64,000 nt of DNA from Halomonas maura (GCF_030409305.1 NZ_JAUFPQ010000029.1:21046-85045), one strand, 5' to 3'; counted from the first letter of the stretch, positions 17,280 to 27,131 are shown. Program-made: numbers and translations. The notes: a model not told the origin generated them from the sequence alone.

Positions 17280-17788
17280 GCGAGATCTGCGTCGATCGCC
17301 AGGCGGCCCTGGAGGCCGAGGGCCTGCCCGGGCAGGCCGAGCTCGAGAGCTGGGTGGCGGCCGTGCTGACCCGCCACCCCGGGGAGTCGCGCCGCGAGTT
17401 GACGGTGCGCTTCGTCGACAGCGAGGAGAGCCGGACCCTGAACCGGGACTACCGTGACCGCGACCGCCCCACCAATGTGCTGTCCTTTCCCTTCGAGTGC
17501 CCCCCGGGGGTGTCGCTGCCGCTGCTCGGCGACCTGGTGATCTGCCATCCCGTGGTGCTCGCCGAGGCCCGCGATCAGGACAAGAGCCTCGCGGCTCACT
17601 ACGCTCATATGGTGGTCCACGGCACCCTGCACCTGCTGGGCCATGACCATATCGAGGACGACGAGGCCGAGGCCATGGAAGCCCTCGAGCGTGACATCCT
17701 GGCGGGCCTGGGCATCGCCGATCCGTATCTCACCCCCAGCCCTCCGCACCGCGATTCCGATACCGAGGACGAGAGAGCCGACGCATGA
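17276..17788 (+). CDS. ybeY: Endoribonuclease YbeY
   Basis: A 170-residue metal-dependent RNase acting in 16S rRNA 3' maturation and ribosome quality control. The zinc motif H-x3-H-x5-H is present as H115-G-T-L-H119-L-L-G-H-D-H125. The R-D-R-P-T-N-V-L-S-F-P core is conserved. Residues after about 150 form a charged, poorly conserved tail. It overlaps ybeZ and corC by 4 bp each (ATGA), so the three are translationally coupled. Confidence 0.96.
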   Translation: MSEICVDRQAALEAEGLPGQAELESWVAAVLTRHPGESRRELTVRFVDSEESRTLNRDYRDRDRPTNVLSFPFECPPGVSLPLLGDLVICHPVVLAEARDQDKSLAAHYAHMVVHGTLHLLGHDHIEDDEAEAMEALERDILAGLGIADPYLTPSPPHRDSDTEDERADA

Positions 17789-18654
17789 GCGAAGACCGAT
17801 CGACCAGCCAGGGCAACAAGTCCTGGCTCGAGAAGTTGTTCAGCGCCCTGTCCAGCGACAGCGACGAGCCCAGCTCCCGGGACGAGCTACTGGAATTCCT
17901 GCGCCAGGCGGCGACCCGGCTCAAGCTCGAGCAGGACGCCATGATGATCATCGAGGGGGCGCTGAACATCAGCGACCAGCAGGTCCGCGAGGTGCTCATC
18001 CCGCGCTCCCAGGTCAATGCCATCGCCCTCGACCAGCCCCTCGAGGAATACCTGCCGGTGATCCTGGAAACCGGCCACTCCCGCTATCCGGTGATCGGCG
18101 AGAACCTCGACGAGGTGAAGGGCATCCTGCTGGTCAAGGACCTGCTCCCCCTGCTGCGCAACGGCAAGGACAACGGCCTGCCCTTCCAGCTCGAGGAAGT
18201 GCTGCGACCGGCGATGTTCGTGCCCGAGTCCAAGCGCCTCAACAGCCTGCTCAAGGAGTTCCGCGACACCCATAACCACATGGCGGTGGTGGTGGACGAG
18301 TACGGCGGTACCGCGGGGATCGTGACCATCGAGGATATCCTCGAGGAGATCGTCGGTGACATCGAGGACGAGCACGACACCGACGAGGAAGAGGATATCC
18401 GCGAACTGGGCGACGAGCGCTACGCGATCCGTGCCCTGACCCCCATCGAGGACTTCAATGAGCGTTTCGGCACGCGCTTCTCCGACGAGGAGTTCGACAC
18501 CCTGGGCGGCCTGGTGATGCAGCGCTTCGGCCATCTGCCCGGCCGCGGCGAGAATACCGAGATCGGCGGCTGGCGGTTCACGGTGCTCAACGCCGACAAC
18601 CGCCGCATCCGCTTGCTGGAAGCCGAGCCCGATACCGCGCGCCTCGAGGACTGA
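17785..18654 (+). CDS. corC: CBS-domain protein CorC
   Basis: A 289-residue cytosolic protein of the CorC/YbeX family, linked to magnesium/cobalt efflux. Two CBS domains occupy about residues 70-200 (V-R-E-V-L-I-P-R-S-Q-V at the start of the first; N-H-M-A-V-V-V-D-E-Y-G-G-T-A-G-I-V in the second). A CorC/HlyC transporter-associated domain follows. The N-terminal membrane domain of larger homologues is absent, as is normal for CorC beside YbeY. Confidence 0.95.
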   Translation: MSEDRSTSQGNKSWLEKLFSALSSDSDEPSSRDELLEFLRQAATRLKLEQDAMMIIEGALNISDQQVREVLIPRSQVNAIALDQPLEEYLPVILETGHSRYPVIGENLDEVKGILLVKDLLPLLRNGKDNGLPFQLEEVLRPAMFVPESKRLNSLLKEFRDTHNHMAVVVDEYGGTAGIVTIEDILEEIVGDIEDEHDTDEEEDIRELGDERYAIRALTPIEDFNERFGTRFSDEEFDTLGGLVMQRFGHLPGRGENTEIGGWRFTVLNADNRRIRLLEAEPDTARLED

Positions 18655-18680
18655 GTCTCTCCCCCACCATGGAAGGCATC

Positions 18681-20147
18681 ATGACCATCTCCCGCCCTCG
18701 CCGGGCCCTGGGCAACCTGGCCGCCGTGGCGGCCGGGGTCCTGACCACCCTGTCCGCCGCCCCTTTCCAGCTCTGGTGGCTGGCCCCCGTGGCCGCCGGC
18801 CTGGTCTACGCGGGCCTGGCCTCCCTGACCGCCCGCCAGGCCGCCTGGCGAGGCTGGAGCTACGGGCTGGGGCTGTTCGGTTCGGGAGCTTCCTGGGTCT
18901 ACGTGTCGATCCACGACTACGGCTACACCGGCGTGCCGCTGGCCCTGGCCCTGACGATCCTGTTCGTGGCCAGCCTGGCGCTGTTCTTCGCCGTCACCCT
19001 GGGCCTCTACCGGCGCCTCGCCGGGCCGCGCCTGGCGCCGCTGACCTTCGCCGGCGCCTGGGTGCTCGGCGAGGCCCTGCGCAGCTGGCTGTTCACCGGC
19101 TTTCCCTGGCTGCTGCTGGGCAGCGGCCAGATCGATGCCCCCCTGGCCCCCTGGGCGCCGGTCGGCGGTGTCTACCTGTTGTCGATGGTCGTCGCCCTCT
19201 CCGGCGCCCTGGGCGTGGCCTTCCTGCAGCGCCGCTGGTGGGCCGCCTTGCCGCTGGCGGCCCTGTGGCTGCTGCCGCTGGCCCTGCCCGGCCAATGGAC
19301 ACGCCCCGCCGGCGAGCCCGTCCGGGTCGCCCTGCTGCAGGGCAACCTGCCCCAGCTGATCAAGTGGACCCCCGAGGGGCAACGCACTGCCATCGACAGC
19401 TACCTGACGATGACCGCCGCGTTGGAGACGGACGTGGACCTGGTGATCTGGCCCGAGGCGGCGCTGCCGATGTTCGCGGACCAGGCCACGCCGGTGCTCG
19501 ACCAGGCCCGGCGACTGCTGCCGGGCACCAGCACCCTGGTCACCGGCATCCTGCAGCGCGATGGGCAGGGACACTACTACAACAGCGTGATCGTGGCGGA
19601 CGAATCGCGTGGCGAGTACCGCAAGCGCCACCTGGTGCCCTTCGGCGAATACCTGCCCCTGGAGAGCCTGCTGCGTGGCGCCATCGCCTTCTTCGACCTG
19701 CCGATGCCGGCCATGACGCCGGGCCCCGGCGACCAGGCGCCACTGGAGGTGGCCGGCACCCGGATCGGCAACGCCATCTGCTACGAGATCATCTACGCCG
19801 ACCTGGTCGCCGACCAGGCCAGGCACTCGGGAGTGATCCTGACGGTCTCCAACGACACCTGGTTCGGTGCCTCCATCGGCCCGCTGCAGCACCTGCAGAT
19901 GGCCCGGCTGAGGGCCCTGGAGAATGGCCGGCCGGTGATTCGCGCCACCAGCAACGGCGTCACCGCGCTGATCGATTCCCGGGGCCGCATTCTCCAGCGG
20001 GCGCCACAGTTCGAGAAGGCGACCCTCACCGGCGAGGTCACCCCCCGGGAGGGGCTCACGCCCTTCTCGCGCACCGGCAGCTGGCCGGTCTGGGCACTGG
20101 CCGTGCTGCTGGTGCTGCCCGGCCTGCGGCTGCGCCGTAAGCCGTAA
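18681..20147 (+). CDS. lnt: Apolipoprotein N-acyltransferase
   Basis: Catalyses the last step of lipoprotein maturation at the inner membrane. An N-terminal block of about six membrane helices is followed by a nitrilase-like domain and a final helix. The catalytic triad is visible: Glu in V-I-W-P-E-A-A-L-P, Lys in Y-R-K-R-H-L-V-P-F-G-E-Y, and Cys in N-A-I-C-Y-E-I-I-Y. I prefer the ATG at 18681 because GGAAGG lies 4 nt upstream; the in-frame ATG at 18669 is an alternative. The stop codon is part of a heptanucleotide repeat. Confidence 0.95.
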   Translation: MTISRPRRALGNLAAVAAGVLTTLSAAPFQLWWLAPVAAGLVYAGLASLTARQAAWRGWSYGLGLFGSGASWVYVSIHDYGYTGVPLALALTILFVASLALFFAVTLGLYRRLAGPRLAPLTFAGAWVLGEALRSWLFTGFPWLLLGSGQIDAPLAPWAPVGGVYLLSMVVALSGALGVAFLQRRWWAALPLAALWLLPLALPGQWTRPAGEPVRVALLQGNLPQLIKWTPEGQRTAIDSYLTMTAALETDVDLVIWPEAALPMFADQATPVLDQARRLLPGTSTLVTGILQRDGQGHYYNSVIVADESRGEYRKRHLVPFGEYLPLESLLRGAIAFFDLPMPAMTPGPGDQAPLEVAGTRIGNAICYEIIYADLVADQARHSGVILTVSNDTWFGASIGPLQHLQMARLRALENGRPVIRATSNGVTALIDSRGRILQRAPQFEKATLTGEVTPREGLTPFSRTGSWPVWALAVLLVLPGLRLRRKP

Positions 20148-20175
20148 GCCGTAAGCCGTAAGCTGGAAGCTGGAA
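20134..20175 (+). repeat. Tandem heptanucleotide repeat at the lnt stop codon
   Basis: Four perfect GCCGTAA units are followed by two GCTGGAA units, six heptads in all. The first two units encode the last lnt residues and contain its stop codon. A change in unit number would shift the stop. Confidence 0.85.
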
Positions 20176-20186
20176 CGCAGGGTAAA

Positions 20187-20225
20187 AAAAACCGCCCCCA
20201 AGGCAGACGCCTGGGGGCGGTTTTT
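20187..20225. terminator. Bidirectional rho-independent terminator, lnt / phaC
   Basis: A 14-bp stem (AAAAACCGCCCCCA / TGGGGGCGGTTTTT), extended inward by AGGC/GCCT, carries T-runs on both strands. It lies between convergent lnt and phaC and should stop both. Confidence 0.92.
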
Positions 20226-20296
20226 CATCCAAGGTTTCTTACCACTGCCAGCCGCGAAGTCGCGGTCTTCGAGCGTCCGGCTTCACCGGGCGGGCT

Positions 20297-22138
20297 TCAG
20301 GCTCCCGACGAGGCCGGGGCCTCGCCCAGCACCTCGGGGATGGTGATGCGGACATAACGGCCCGGGGCCGGCTCGAGGATATCCAGGTCCCCATCGCCCG
20401 GCTGGCGGGCCGGCACCATCTTGTCGGCGTCGGCATAGCCGTTGTCGGTCATCCAGGCCTGCCAGTGGGGCCACCAGGAGCCCTCGTGGCCCTCGGCGCC
20501 TGCGAACCATTGCTCCGGGGTCGCCGGCAGCTCGTCATTGGTCCAGAAGCCGTACTTGTTCTTGTGGGGAGGATTGACGATGCCGGCGATATGGCCGGAG
20601 CCCCCCAGCACGAACTTGACCGGCCCCTTGGGCAGCAGCGCCCCGTAGTAGGTGCTGTTCCACTTGGCGATATGGTCCTCGCGGGTGGAGATGAAGTAGC
20701 TGGGCGTCGAGATCTTGCGCAGGTCGATCTTCACGCCGTCCAGCTCGATGCCGCCGGGCTCGACCAGGCGATTCTCCAGGTACATGTGGCGCAGGTACCA
20801 GCCATGGGTCCCGGCCGGCAGGTTGGTGCCGTCGGTGTTCCAGTAGAGCAGGTCGAAGGGCGCCGGGAGCTCACCCTTGAGGTAGTTGTTGATATAGAAG
20901 GACCAGAAGAGGTCGTTCTCCCGCAGCAGGTTGAAGGAGTAGGCCATGACCCGCCCATCCAGGTAGCCGTCCTGCTCAAGCTTGGCATCGATGCCCTTGA
21001 GCACCGGCTCGCTCAGGAAGACGCCGAGCTCGCCGGGATCGCGGAAGTCGAGCAGGCTGGTCATGAAGGTCGCCGACTTGACCTTGCGGCCGCGGCGGGT
21101 ACTGGTGAGGTAGGCCAGCGTGGAACCGGCCAGGGTGCCGCCGATGCAATAGCTCAGCAGGTTGACGGACTTCTCGCCGGTGGCCTGCTCGATGGCCTCC
21201 ATGGCGGCGATGGGACCGAGCTGCATGTAGTCGGCCCAGGTGAGGTCGCGCTGCTCGGGGCCCGGGTTGCGCCAGGAGATCAGGAAGACGCTGTGTCCCT
21301 GGTCCACCAACCACTTGACCAGGGAGTTGTCCTCGCGCAGATCGAGGATGTAGTACTTGTTGATCCAGGGGGGGACGACCAGCAGCGGGGTCTTGTAGAC
21401 CTGTTCGGTGCTGGGGGCATACTGGATCAGCTGCATCAACTCGTTCTCGAAGACCACCGAGCCCGGCGTGACGGCGATGTTCTCGCCGACCGCGAAGGCG
21501 CTGCGATCGGTCATGGTGACGTTGAGCCCCTCGGCGGAATTGGCCAGGTCGCGGCGCAGCCGGGCCAGGCCCTCCACCAGGTTCTCGCCCTTGGTCTCGA
21601 TGGTACGTCGCATGACCTCCGGATTGGTGGTCACGAAGTTGGTCGGCGACATCGCATTGACCAGTTGGCGGGAGTAGAAGGCCAGGTTGCGCTTCTGGTC
21701 GGCGGTGAGGCCCTGCAGGCGGTCGATCAGGTCCTCGACCAGCCGCGAGAACAGCAGGTACTGCTGCATGATCGCCAGGTAGTAGGGATCGTTGGTCCAG
21801 GCCTCGTCCCGGAAGCGCCGATCGCCCTTCGCGGGAGTCACCAGGGGGGCCACCGACTCGCCGGCCATGGCCTTGAGGCCGTTCTGCCAGAGCTGGTACT
21901 GATCCTCGAGCAGGCGGGCCTGGGTCTGCCACAACAGGGACGGATCCTGCATCAGCGACTCGGCCCCGGCCCGGAAGGCGTCGCGCATGTCCGCATAGAT
22001 GGTTTCCGCGGCATCATCCGGTACCATGCGGGGGAGCAAGTCCTCCATCAGGGCCTTGTACTCCTCGCCGATCGCCTTGAACTGCTCATTCCAGACCTCG
22101 AGCTCGGCCTGAGACGGTGCTTGAAACCCTGGCTGCAT
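20297..22138 (-). CDS. phaC: Class I poly(3-hydroxyalkanoate) synthase
   Basis: Polymerises 3-hydroxyacyl-CoA into PHA at the granule surface. The 613-residue length fits class I. The lipase-like box is S-Y-C-I-G-G with nucleophile Cys331; most PHA synthases have G at its first position. The N-terminal conserved region (Y-Y-L-A-I-M-Q-Q-Y-L-L-F), the T-P-L-L-V-V-P-P-W-I-N-K-Y-Y-I motif, a W-N-x-D-x-T-N-L-P segment and the C-terminal G-G-S-G-H-I-A-G with the catalytic His are all present. It lies downstream of phaP, with no phaA or phaB nearby. Confidence 0.96.
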   Translation of the reverse strand: MQPGFQAPSQAELEVWNEQFKAIGEEYKALMEDLLPRMVPDDAAETIYADMRDAFRAGAESLMQDPSLLWQTQARLLEDQYQLWQNGLKAMAGESVAPLVTPAKGDRRFRDEAWTNDPYYLAIMQQYLLFSRLVEDLIDRLQGLTADQKRNLAFYSRQLVNAMSPTNFVTTNPEVMRRTIETKGENLVEGLARLRRDLANSAEGLNVTMTDRSAFAVGENIAVTPGSVVFENELMQLIQYAPSTEQVYKTPLLVVPPWINKYYILDLREDNSLVKWLVDQGHSVFLISWRNPGPEQRDLTWADYMQLGPIAAMEAIEQATGEKSVNLLSYCIGGTLAGSTLAYLTSTRRGRKVKSATFMTSLLDFRDPGELGVFLSEPVLKGIDAKLEQDGYLDGRVMAYSFNLLRENDLFWSFYINNYLKGELPAPFDLLYWNTDGTNLPAGTHGWYLRHMYLENRLVEPGGIELDGVKIDLRKISTPSYFISTREDHIAKWNSTYYGALLPKGPVKFVLGGSGHIAGIVNPPHKNKYGFWTNDELPATPEQWFAGAEGHEGSWWPHWQAWMTDNGYADADKMVPARQPGDGDLDILEPAPGRYVRITIPEVLGEAPASSGA

Positions 22139-22171
22139 TGCCCCCTCCTGTCACGCTGCCATCGACACGGA

Positions 22172-22204
22172 CCACCGCCGTCTCGCATGACGAGACGGCG
22201 GTGG
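22172..22204 (-). terminator. 14-bp perfect hairpin between phaP and phaC
   Basis: Two perfect 14-bp arms (CCACCGCCGTCTCG and its complement) flank a 5-nt loop in the 87-nt gap between phaP and phaC. There is no T-run. It could be a partial terminator or an mRNA stabiliser that keeps the abundant phasin message ahead of the synthase message. Confidence 0.55.
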
Positions 22205-22225
22205 CCAGATTGAGAATCCGGGAAA

Positions 22226-22696
22226 TCAGGTACGCTTGCGCGCCGCCTGACTGGTGCTGGTCGCCTTGGCCGCGCCCTGTGACTTGGCCGCGGCCTGGGG
22301 CTTGGGCTCCTCCTGGGCGGCGCCAGTCGCGCTCTCGGTAGCCTGCTGAGCCTGCTCGGCCAATTGCTGGCCGGACTCGGCGTAGAGTTGCTCCAGCTCG
22401 GCCTTGAACTGCAGGCTCATCTCGCCGAGGGCTCGGGCATCCTCCAGCATCTGCTTGGACAGCTCGTTCATCATCTCGGCCTGGCGGGTGCCGAAGTCAC
22501 GCAGGTCCTCGGCATCCTTGACTTCGGTGGCGTCGCGCATGCGCTCGGTGCCCATCTGGCTGTAACGCTTCATGGACTCCATCTGGTACTCGGTCATGCG
22601 CTCCATGCTGTCCAGCATCAGCGAGTTGAGCTTGCGCATCGGCTCGAAGAACTGACGGGTCTGTTCGTTGAAATTCTCGATCATCTTGTCTTGCAT
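22226..22696 (-). CDS. phaP: Phasin (PHA granule protein)
   Basis: A 156-residue protein, mostly amphipathic helix, with the phasin_2-type layout: an N-terminal F-N-E-Q-T-R-Q-F-F-E-P-M-R-K-L-N segment, a central helical region rich in Met, Glu and Gln, and an Ala/Lys/Pro-rich C-terminal tail of the kind that can bind DNA or mediate contacts. It coats PHA granules. The ATG at 22696 has GGGAGGA upstream. Position directly upstream of phaC supports the call. Confidence 0.88.
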   Translation of the reverse strand: MQDKMIENFNEQTRQFFEPMRKLNSLMLDSMERMTEYQMESMKRYSQMGTERMRDATEVKDAEDLRDFGTRQAEMMNELSKQMLEDARALGEMSLQFKAELEQLYAESGQQLAEQAQQATESATGAAQEEPKPQAAAKSQGAAKATSTSQAARKRT

Positions 22697-22731
22697 GGCC
22701 AAATCCTCCCGGAGGGACAGGTGACAACAGT

Positions 22732-22752
22732 CGTGCTGCACTGCACAAATCG
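22732..22752 (-). promoter_or_regulatory. TGC-rich motif upstream of phaP
   Basis: Read on the minus strand, CGATTTGTGCAGTGCAGCACG lies 36-56 nt upstream of the phaP start. Nearly the same sequence occurs upstream of hsp20 at 63314-63333. TGC-repeat sites of this kind are bound by PhaR-type PHA regulators in other proteobacteria. No phaR gene is in this window. Confidence 0.5.
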
Positions 22753-22817
22753 TAGTCTCGCACGACGCTTGTTGCAAGAACGTGACGAGGGGCTAAGCCA
22801 AAGGTCGCATGGCCGCC

Positions 22818-23198
22818 TCAGCCGTCGCCCTTCCGGCGTGAACGCGCACTCGCCGAGCCGGTCTTGGCGGCACCCGCCTTGCCCTGGCCGCCCTCCTCGG
22901 ACGAGGCCGCGGTGTCGCCCGCCTTGGCGCCGGCGGAAGAAGCGGCACGAGTGAGCATGTCCAGCATCATCTGCTGGTAGTTGCCGAAGCTGGACAGGCC
23001 CTGGGACAAGCCTTGCTGCAGCATGGGCTGCTGCAGGAAGGGCTGCATCAGGCTCATGGGGTCATAGCCCTCGACACCGGACTCCATCTGCTTCTGGATC
23101 CGACCCAGCAGGTCCTGCTGGAAGGCCTCCACGTTCGGCAGCCCCAGTGCCTGGCGGAACTCGTCGGGGGTCAGGTCGAATTCGACGTTGATCTTCAT
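22818..23198 (-). CDS. DUF6489-like small protein beside PHA genes
   Basis: A 126-residue protein starting M-K-I-N-V-E-F-D-L-T-P-D-E-F-R-Q-A-L-G-L-P, a pattern I associate with the DUF6489 family. The middle is rich in Gln, Met and Leu, and the tail is low-complexity Ala/Gly/Lys/Ser, much like the phaP tail. The tail similarity and the position upstream of phaP suggest a PHA-granule-associated protein, but this is inference. It is 121 nt upstream of phaP on the same strand. Confidence 0.7.
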   Translation of the reverse strand: MKINVEFDLTPDEFRQALGLPNVEAFQQDLLGRIQKQMESGVEGYDPMSLMQPFLQQPMLQQGLSQGLSSFGNYQQMMLDMLTRAASSAGAKAGDTAASSEEGGQGKAGAAKTGSASARSRRKGDG

Positions 23199-23257
23199 GG
23201 GCGGGCCGCCTTGTCAAGAGAAATGAGATGCTGCGGTCAGTGTAGCAGCCGTGTCGC

Positions 23258-24343
<1,086 letters not shown>

Positions 24344-24353
24344 GGGCGTTCCT

Positions 24354-25319
24354 CTATGACTGCTCGCTGAAGGACGCCGCATGGGCGTCGAGTTCCGCGG
24401 CGGTGAGGGCGAACACGCCCTGGCCGCCGCGCTCGAATTCCAGCCACAGGAAGGGCACCTCGGGGAAGGCGGCCTCCAGGTGGTGGTCGGAGTTGCCCAC
24501 CTCGACGATCAGCACGCCGTCGTCGCTGAGGTGCGCCCGGGCCTCGCGCAGGATACGCCGCACGATATCCAGGCCGTCACGGCCGGCGCCCAGGGCCAGG
24601 CCCGGCTCATGGCGGAACTCGGCCGGCATGGTGGTCAGGTCCCGGGCATCCACGTAGGGCGGGTTGGAGACGATCAGGTCAAAGCGCCGGCCGACCAGGC
24701 CGTCGAAGACGTCCGACTCGACGGCGCGGACCCGGTCGCCGACGTCGTGGCGGGTGATGTTGATGCGTGCCACCGCCAGGGCCTCGGGGCTGATATCGGC
24801 CAGGTCGACCTCGCAGGTGGGCAGGTGCAGGGCCGTGGCGATGCCGATGCAGCCCGAGCCGGTACACAGATCGAGGACCCGCGCCGGGGGCTCGACCGGG
24901 AACCAGGCGCCGAAGCCATGCTCGACGAGCTCGGCAATCGGTGAGCGCGGAATCAGCACCCGCTCGTCGACGTGGAAGGGGGCGCCGGCGAAGAAGGCCT
25001 CGCCGAGCAGGTAGGGCAACGGCCGTCGTGTGGCGATACGCTCGCGCACCAGGCCGACGATCCGCGCCCGCTCCATGGGCAGCAGCCGCGCCTCCTGTAC
25101 CCCGGGATCGACATCCCAGGGCAGGTGCAGCGCGCCGAGGGTCAGCGCCACGGCCTCGTCCCAGGCGGAGTCGGTGCCGTGCCCGTAGTGCAGCCCGGCC
25201 AGATGGAACTCGCTGGCGGTCCAGCGCAGGCAATCCCTCAGGGTGACCAGGCCCTCGACGAGGGCGTCATCGGCGAGCGTCAGGGTGGAGGTAGACGGTG
25301 AAGCGGGTGATTCGGCCAC
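24354..25319 (-). CDS. prmB: Ribosomal protein L3 glutamine methyltransferase
   Basis: A SAM-dependent methyltransferase modifying a glutamine of ribosomal protein L3. The SAM loop is V-L-D-L-C-T-G-S-G-C-I-G, and the catalytic N-P-P-Y of glutamine methyltransferases appears in I-V-S-N-P-P-Y-V-D. I chose the GTG at 25319 (AGGATG upstream) because no in-frame ATG lies between the far-upstream one and the middle of the domain. This gives 321 residues, close to family length. The aroC neighbour favours PrmB over PrmC. Confidence 0.92.
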   Translation of the reverse strand: MAESPASPSTSTLTLADDALVEGLVTLRDCLRWTASEFHLAGLHYGHGTDSAWDEAVALTLGALHLPWDVDPGVQEARLLPMERARIVGLVRERIATRRPLPYLLGEAFFAGAPFHVDERVLIPRSPIAELVEHGFGAWFPVEPPARVLDLCTGSGCIGIATALHLPTCEVDLADISPEALAVARINITRHDVGDRVRAVESDVFDGLVGRRFDLIVSNPPYVDARDLTTMPAEFRHEPGLALGAGRDGLDIVRRILREARAHLSDDGVLIVEVGNSDHHLEAAFPEVPFLWLEFERGGQGVFALTAAELDAHAASFSEQS

Positions 25320-25443
25320 GGGACATCCTGTGGTTGACGGTTGCGAGGAGCGGCGTGAGGCCACCGATTGTACCCTCGGCGGCGGTTCACAGCCACGCCA
25401 GGGTCGGTATACTGGCCCCTTCCCGCCAGCCCACGAGAGAGCC

Positions 25444-26019
25444 ATGAGCCGACGCCGCCAACGCCCGGACGCCGACGAGATCAGTGCCTTTCGTCAGGCC
25501 CTGAGCGAGGCCGGCGTGCGCCCGATCCACAGCAACCGAGCCGACCCGGGACGCCCCCGGCAGACGGACGAGGCGGCCCAGGCTCGCCGCGCGGCGGCCA
25601 CCGCCGCCCACGAGGGCGTCGCCGGCGGACGCACCTCCGATGGCCGCGTCGAGGCGGTGAGGCCATCGGAGTATCTCGACTTCGCCCTGCCCGACCTGCC
25701 CTACCGCACCCGTAGCCAGCTCAAGCGCGGCCAGATCCCCTGGACGGCCGGCCTCGACCTGCACGGCCACACCCTGGAGGAGGCACGCAGCGAACTCGAG
25801 GCCTTCCTGAGCGACGCCCTGGCGACCCAGGCACGCTGCGTGCTGGTGGTCCACGGCAAGGCCTGGGGCACCACCGCCGACTACCCGGTGATCAAGAGCC
25901 ACGTGAATGCCTGGCTGCGCGAGTGGCCCAGCGTGCTGGCCTTCTGCTCGGCCAGCGAGGTCGACGGCGGGACCGGGGCGGTCTATGTGCTGCTGCGCCG
26001 TCGCCGCGGCGAGGCCTGA
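25444..26019 (+). CDS. smrB: Smr-domain endonuclease (SmrB/YfcN-like)
   Basis: A 191-residue protein with a polar N-terminal half and a C-terminal Smr domain, recognised by L-D-L-H-G-H-T-L-E-E-A and V-L-V-V-H-G-K-A-W-G. SmrB cleaves mRNA at collided ribosomes in E. coli, where the gene is also divergent from prmB. That synteny supports the call. It converges on the patatin gene with only 3 nt between the stops. Confidence 0.9.
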   Translation: MSRRRQRPDADEISAFRQALSEAGVRPIHSNRADPGRPRQTDEAAQARRAAATAAHEGVAGGRTSDGRVEAVRPSEYLDFALPDLPYRTRSQLKRGQIPWTAGLDLHGHTLEEARSELEAFLSDALATQARCVLVVHGKAWGTTADYPVIKSHVNAWLREWPSVLAFCSASEVDGGTGAVYVLLRRRRGEA

Positions 26020-26022
26020 AGG

Positions 26023-27117
26023 CTAGTCCCGGTCGTCCGGTGCCACCGCCTCGGTGCTCGGCGCCTCGACCCGGGGCACCTCGTCGACGGGCTCTTCGGC
26101 GCCAGATTCCACCAGCTGGCCGCTGTCGGCGAGTTCCACCCCCGCCTCGCGTCGATCCAGCGCCTGCTTGGCCAGGTGGCGCCCCAGCAGGATCAGCGCC
26201 TCGGCGCGATGGAACTCATAGGCGCCGCAGACCGTCTTGGGCACCTCGATCAGCACATCCGGGGGATAGCCCGCCAGCTTGTACTTGGCCAGCGCCGCCT
26301 GGGTGATGTCGAAGGAGGCCAGCATCATGTCCAGGCGGCCCCAGGCGCGGCGCCCCCGGGCCAGGCTGTCCTCCTCGTCGCCCTCGGGGCCGCCGCCGAA
26401 GCCCTCGAAGAGACGCCGGGTGGCGCCCCTCACTCCCTCCATCCAGCCCCCGAAGTCCACCGCGCCGCCCTGATCGCGTGCCCTCTCCCGGGCCTGTTCC
26501 TCGGCGGCCTCGTCGGGGGACAGCATCGACTCCAGGCTCACCGGCTCGGGACTGTGCGCGGTCACGTTGACCGCCATGACGAAGTCCGCCCGGGTCGACA
26601 CCGTCGGCGTGATCGGCAGGGGGTTGAGCAGCCCACCGTCCACCAGCACCTGTTCGCCCAGGTGGACCGGCGTGATCACGCCCGGCACGGCGATGGAGGC
26701 GCGGACCGCCTCGAGCAGGGAGCCACTCTGGAACCACACCTCACGCTGGCGCACCAGGTCCGTGGCCACGGTGGTGATCGGGATCGGCAGGTCCTCGATG
26801 CGGATGTCCCCGACCAGCTCGTCGAGCTTGTTCATCACCTTGCTGGCCCTCATGGCGCCCATCGGACTCCAGGTCACATCCACCAGGCGCAGGATGTCGA
26901 AATAGTCCAGCTGGCACACCCAGTCGCGATAGCGGTCGAGCTGCCCGGCCGCATGCACGCCCGCCACCAGGGCCCCCATGGAGCATCCGGACATGGCGAC
27001 GATCTCGTAGCCTCGGGCCTCCAGCTCCTCGATCACCCCGATATGGGCATAGCCACGGGCGCCACCGCTGCCCAGCACCAGCGAGACCCGCCTGCCCTTG
27101 CGGTTCGAGTTGCGCAT
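26023..27117 (-). CDS. Patatin-like phospholipase (NTE/RssA type)
   Basis: A 364-residue serine acyl hydrolase. The oxyanion loop is L-G-S-G-G-A-R-G-Y-A-H-I-G, the nucleophile elbow is G-C-S-M-G near residue 45, and the catalytic Asp is in V-D-G-G-L-L-N-P. This is the RssA-like patatin architecture, here with a C-terminal extension of about 100 charged residues. Cytosolic or membrane-associated; the lipid substrate is unknown. It follows two hydrolase genes on the same strand. Confidence 0.9.
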   Translation of the reverse strand: MRNSNRKGRRVSLVLGSGGARGYAHIGVIEELEARGYEIVAMSGCSMGALVAGVHAAGQLDRYRDWVCQLDYFDILRLVDVTWSPMGAMRASKVMNKLDELVGDIRIEDLPIPITTVATDLVRQREVWFQSGSLLEAVRASIAVPGVITPVHLGEQVLVDGGLLNPLPITPTVSTRADFVMAVNVTAHSPEPVSLESMLSPDEAAEEQARERARDQGGAVDFGGWMEGVRGATRRLFEGFGGGPEGDEEDSLARGRRAWGRLDMMLASFDITQAALAKYKLAGYPPDVLIEVPKTVCGAYEFHRAEALILLGRHLAKQALDRREAGVELADSGQLVESGAEEPVDEVPRVEAPSTEAVAPDDRD

Positions 27118-27131
27118 GTCGCCTCCCCCTG

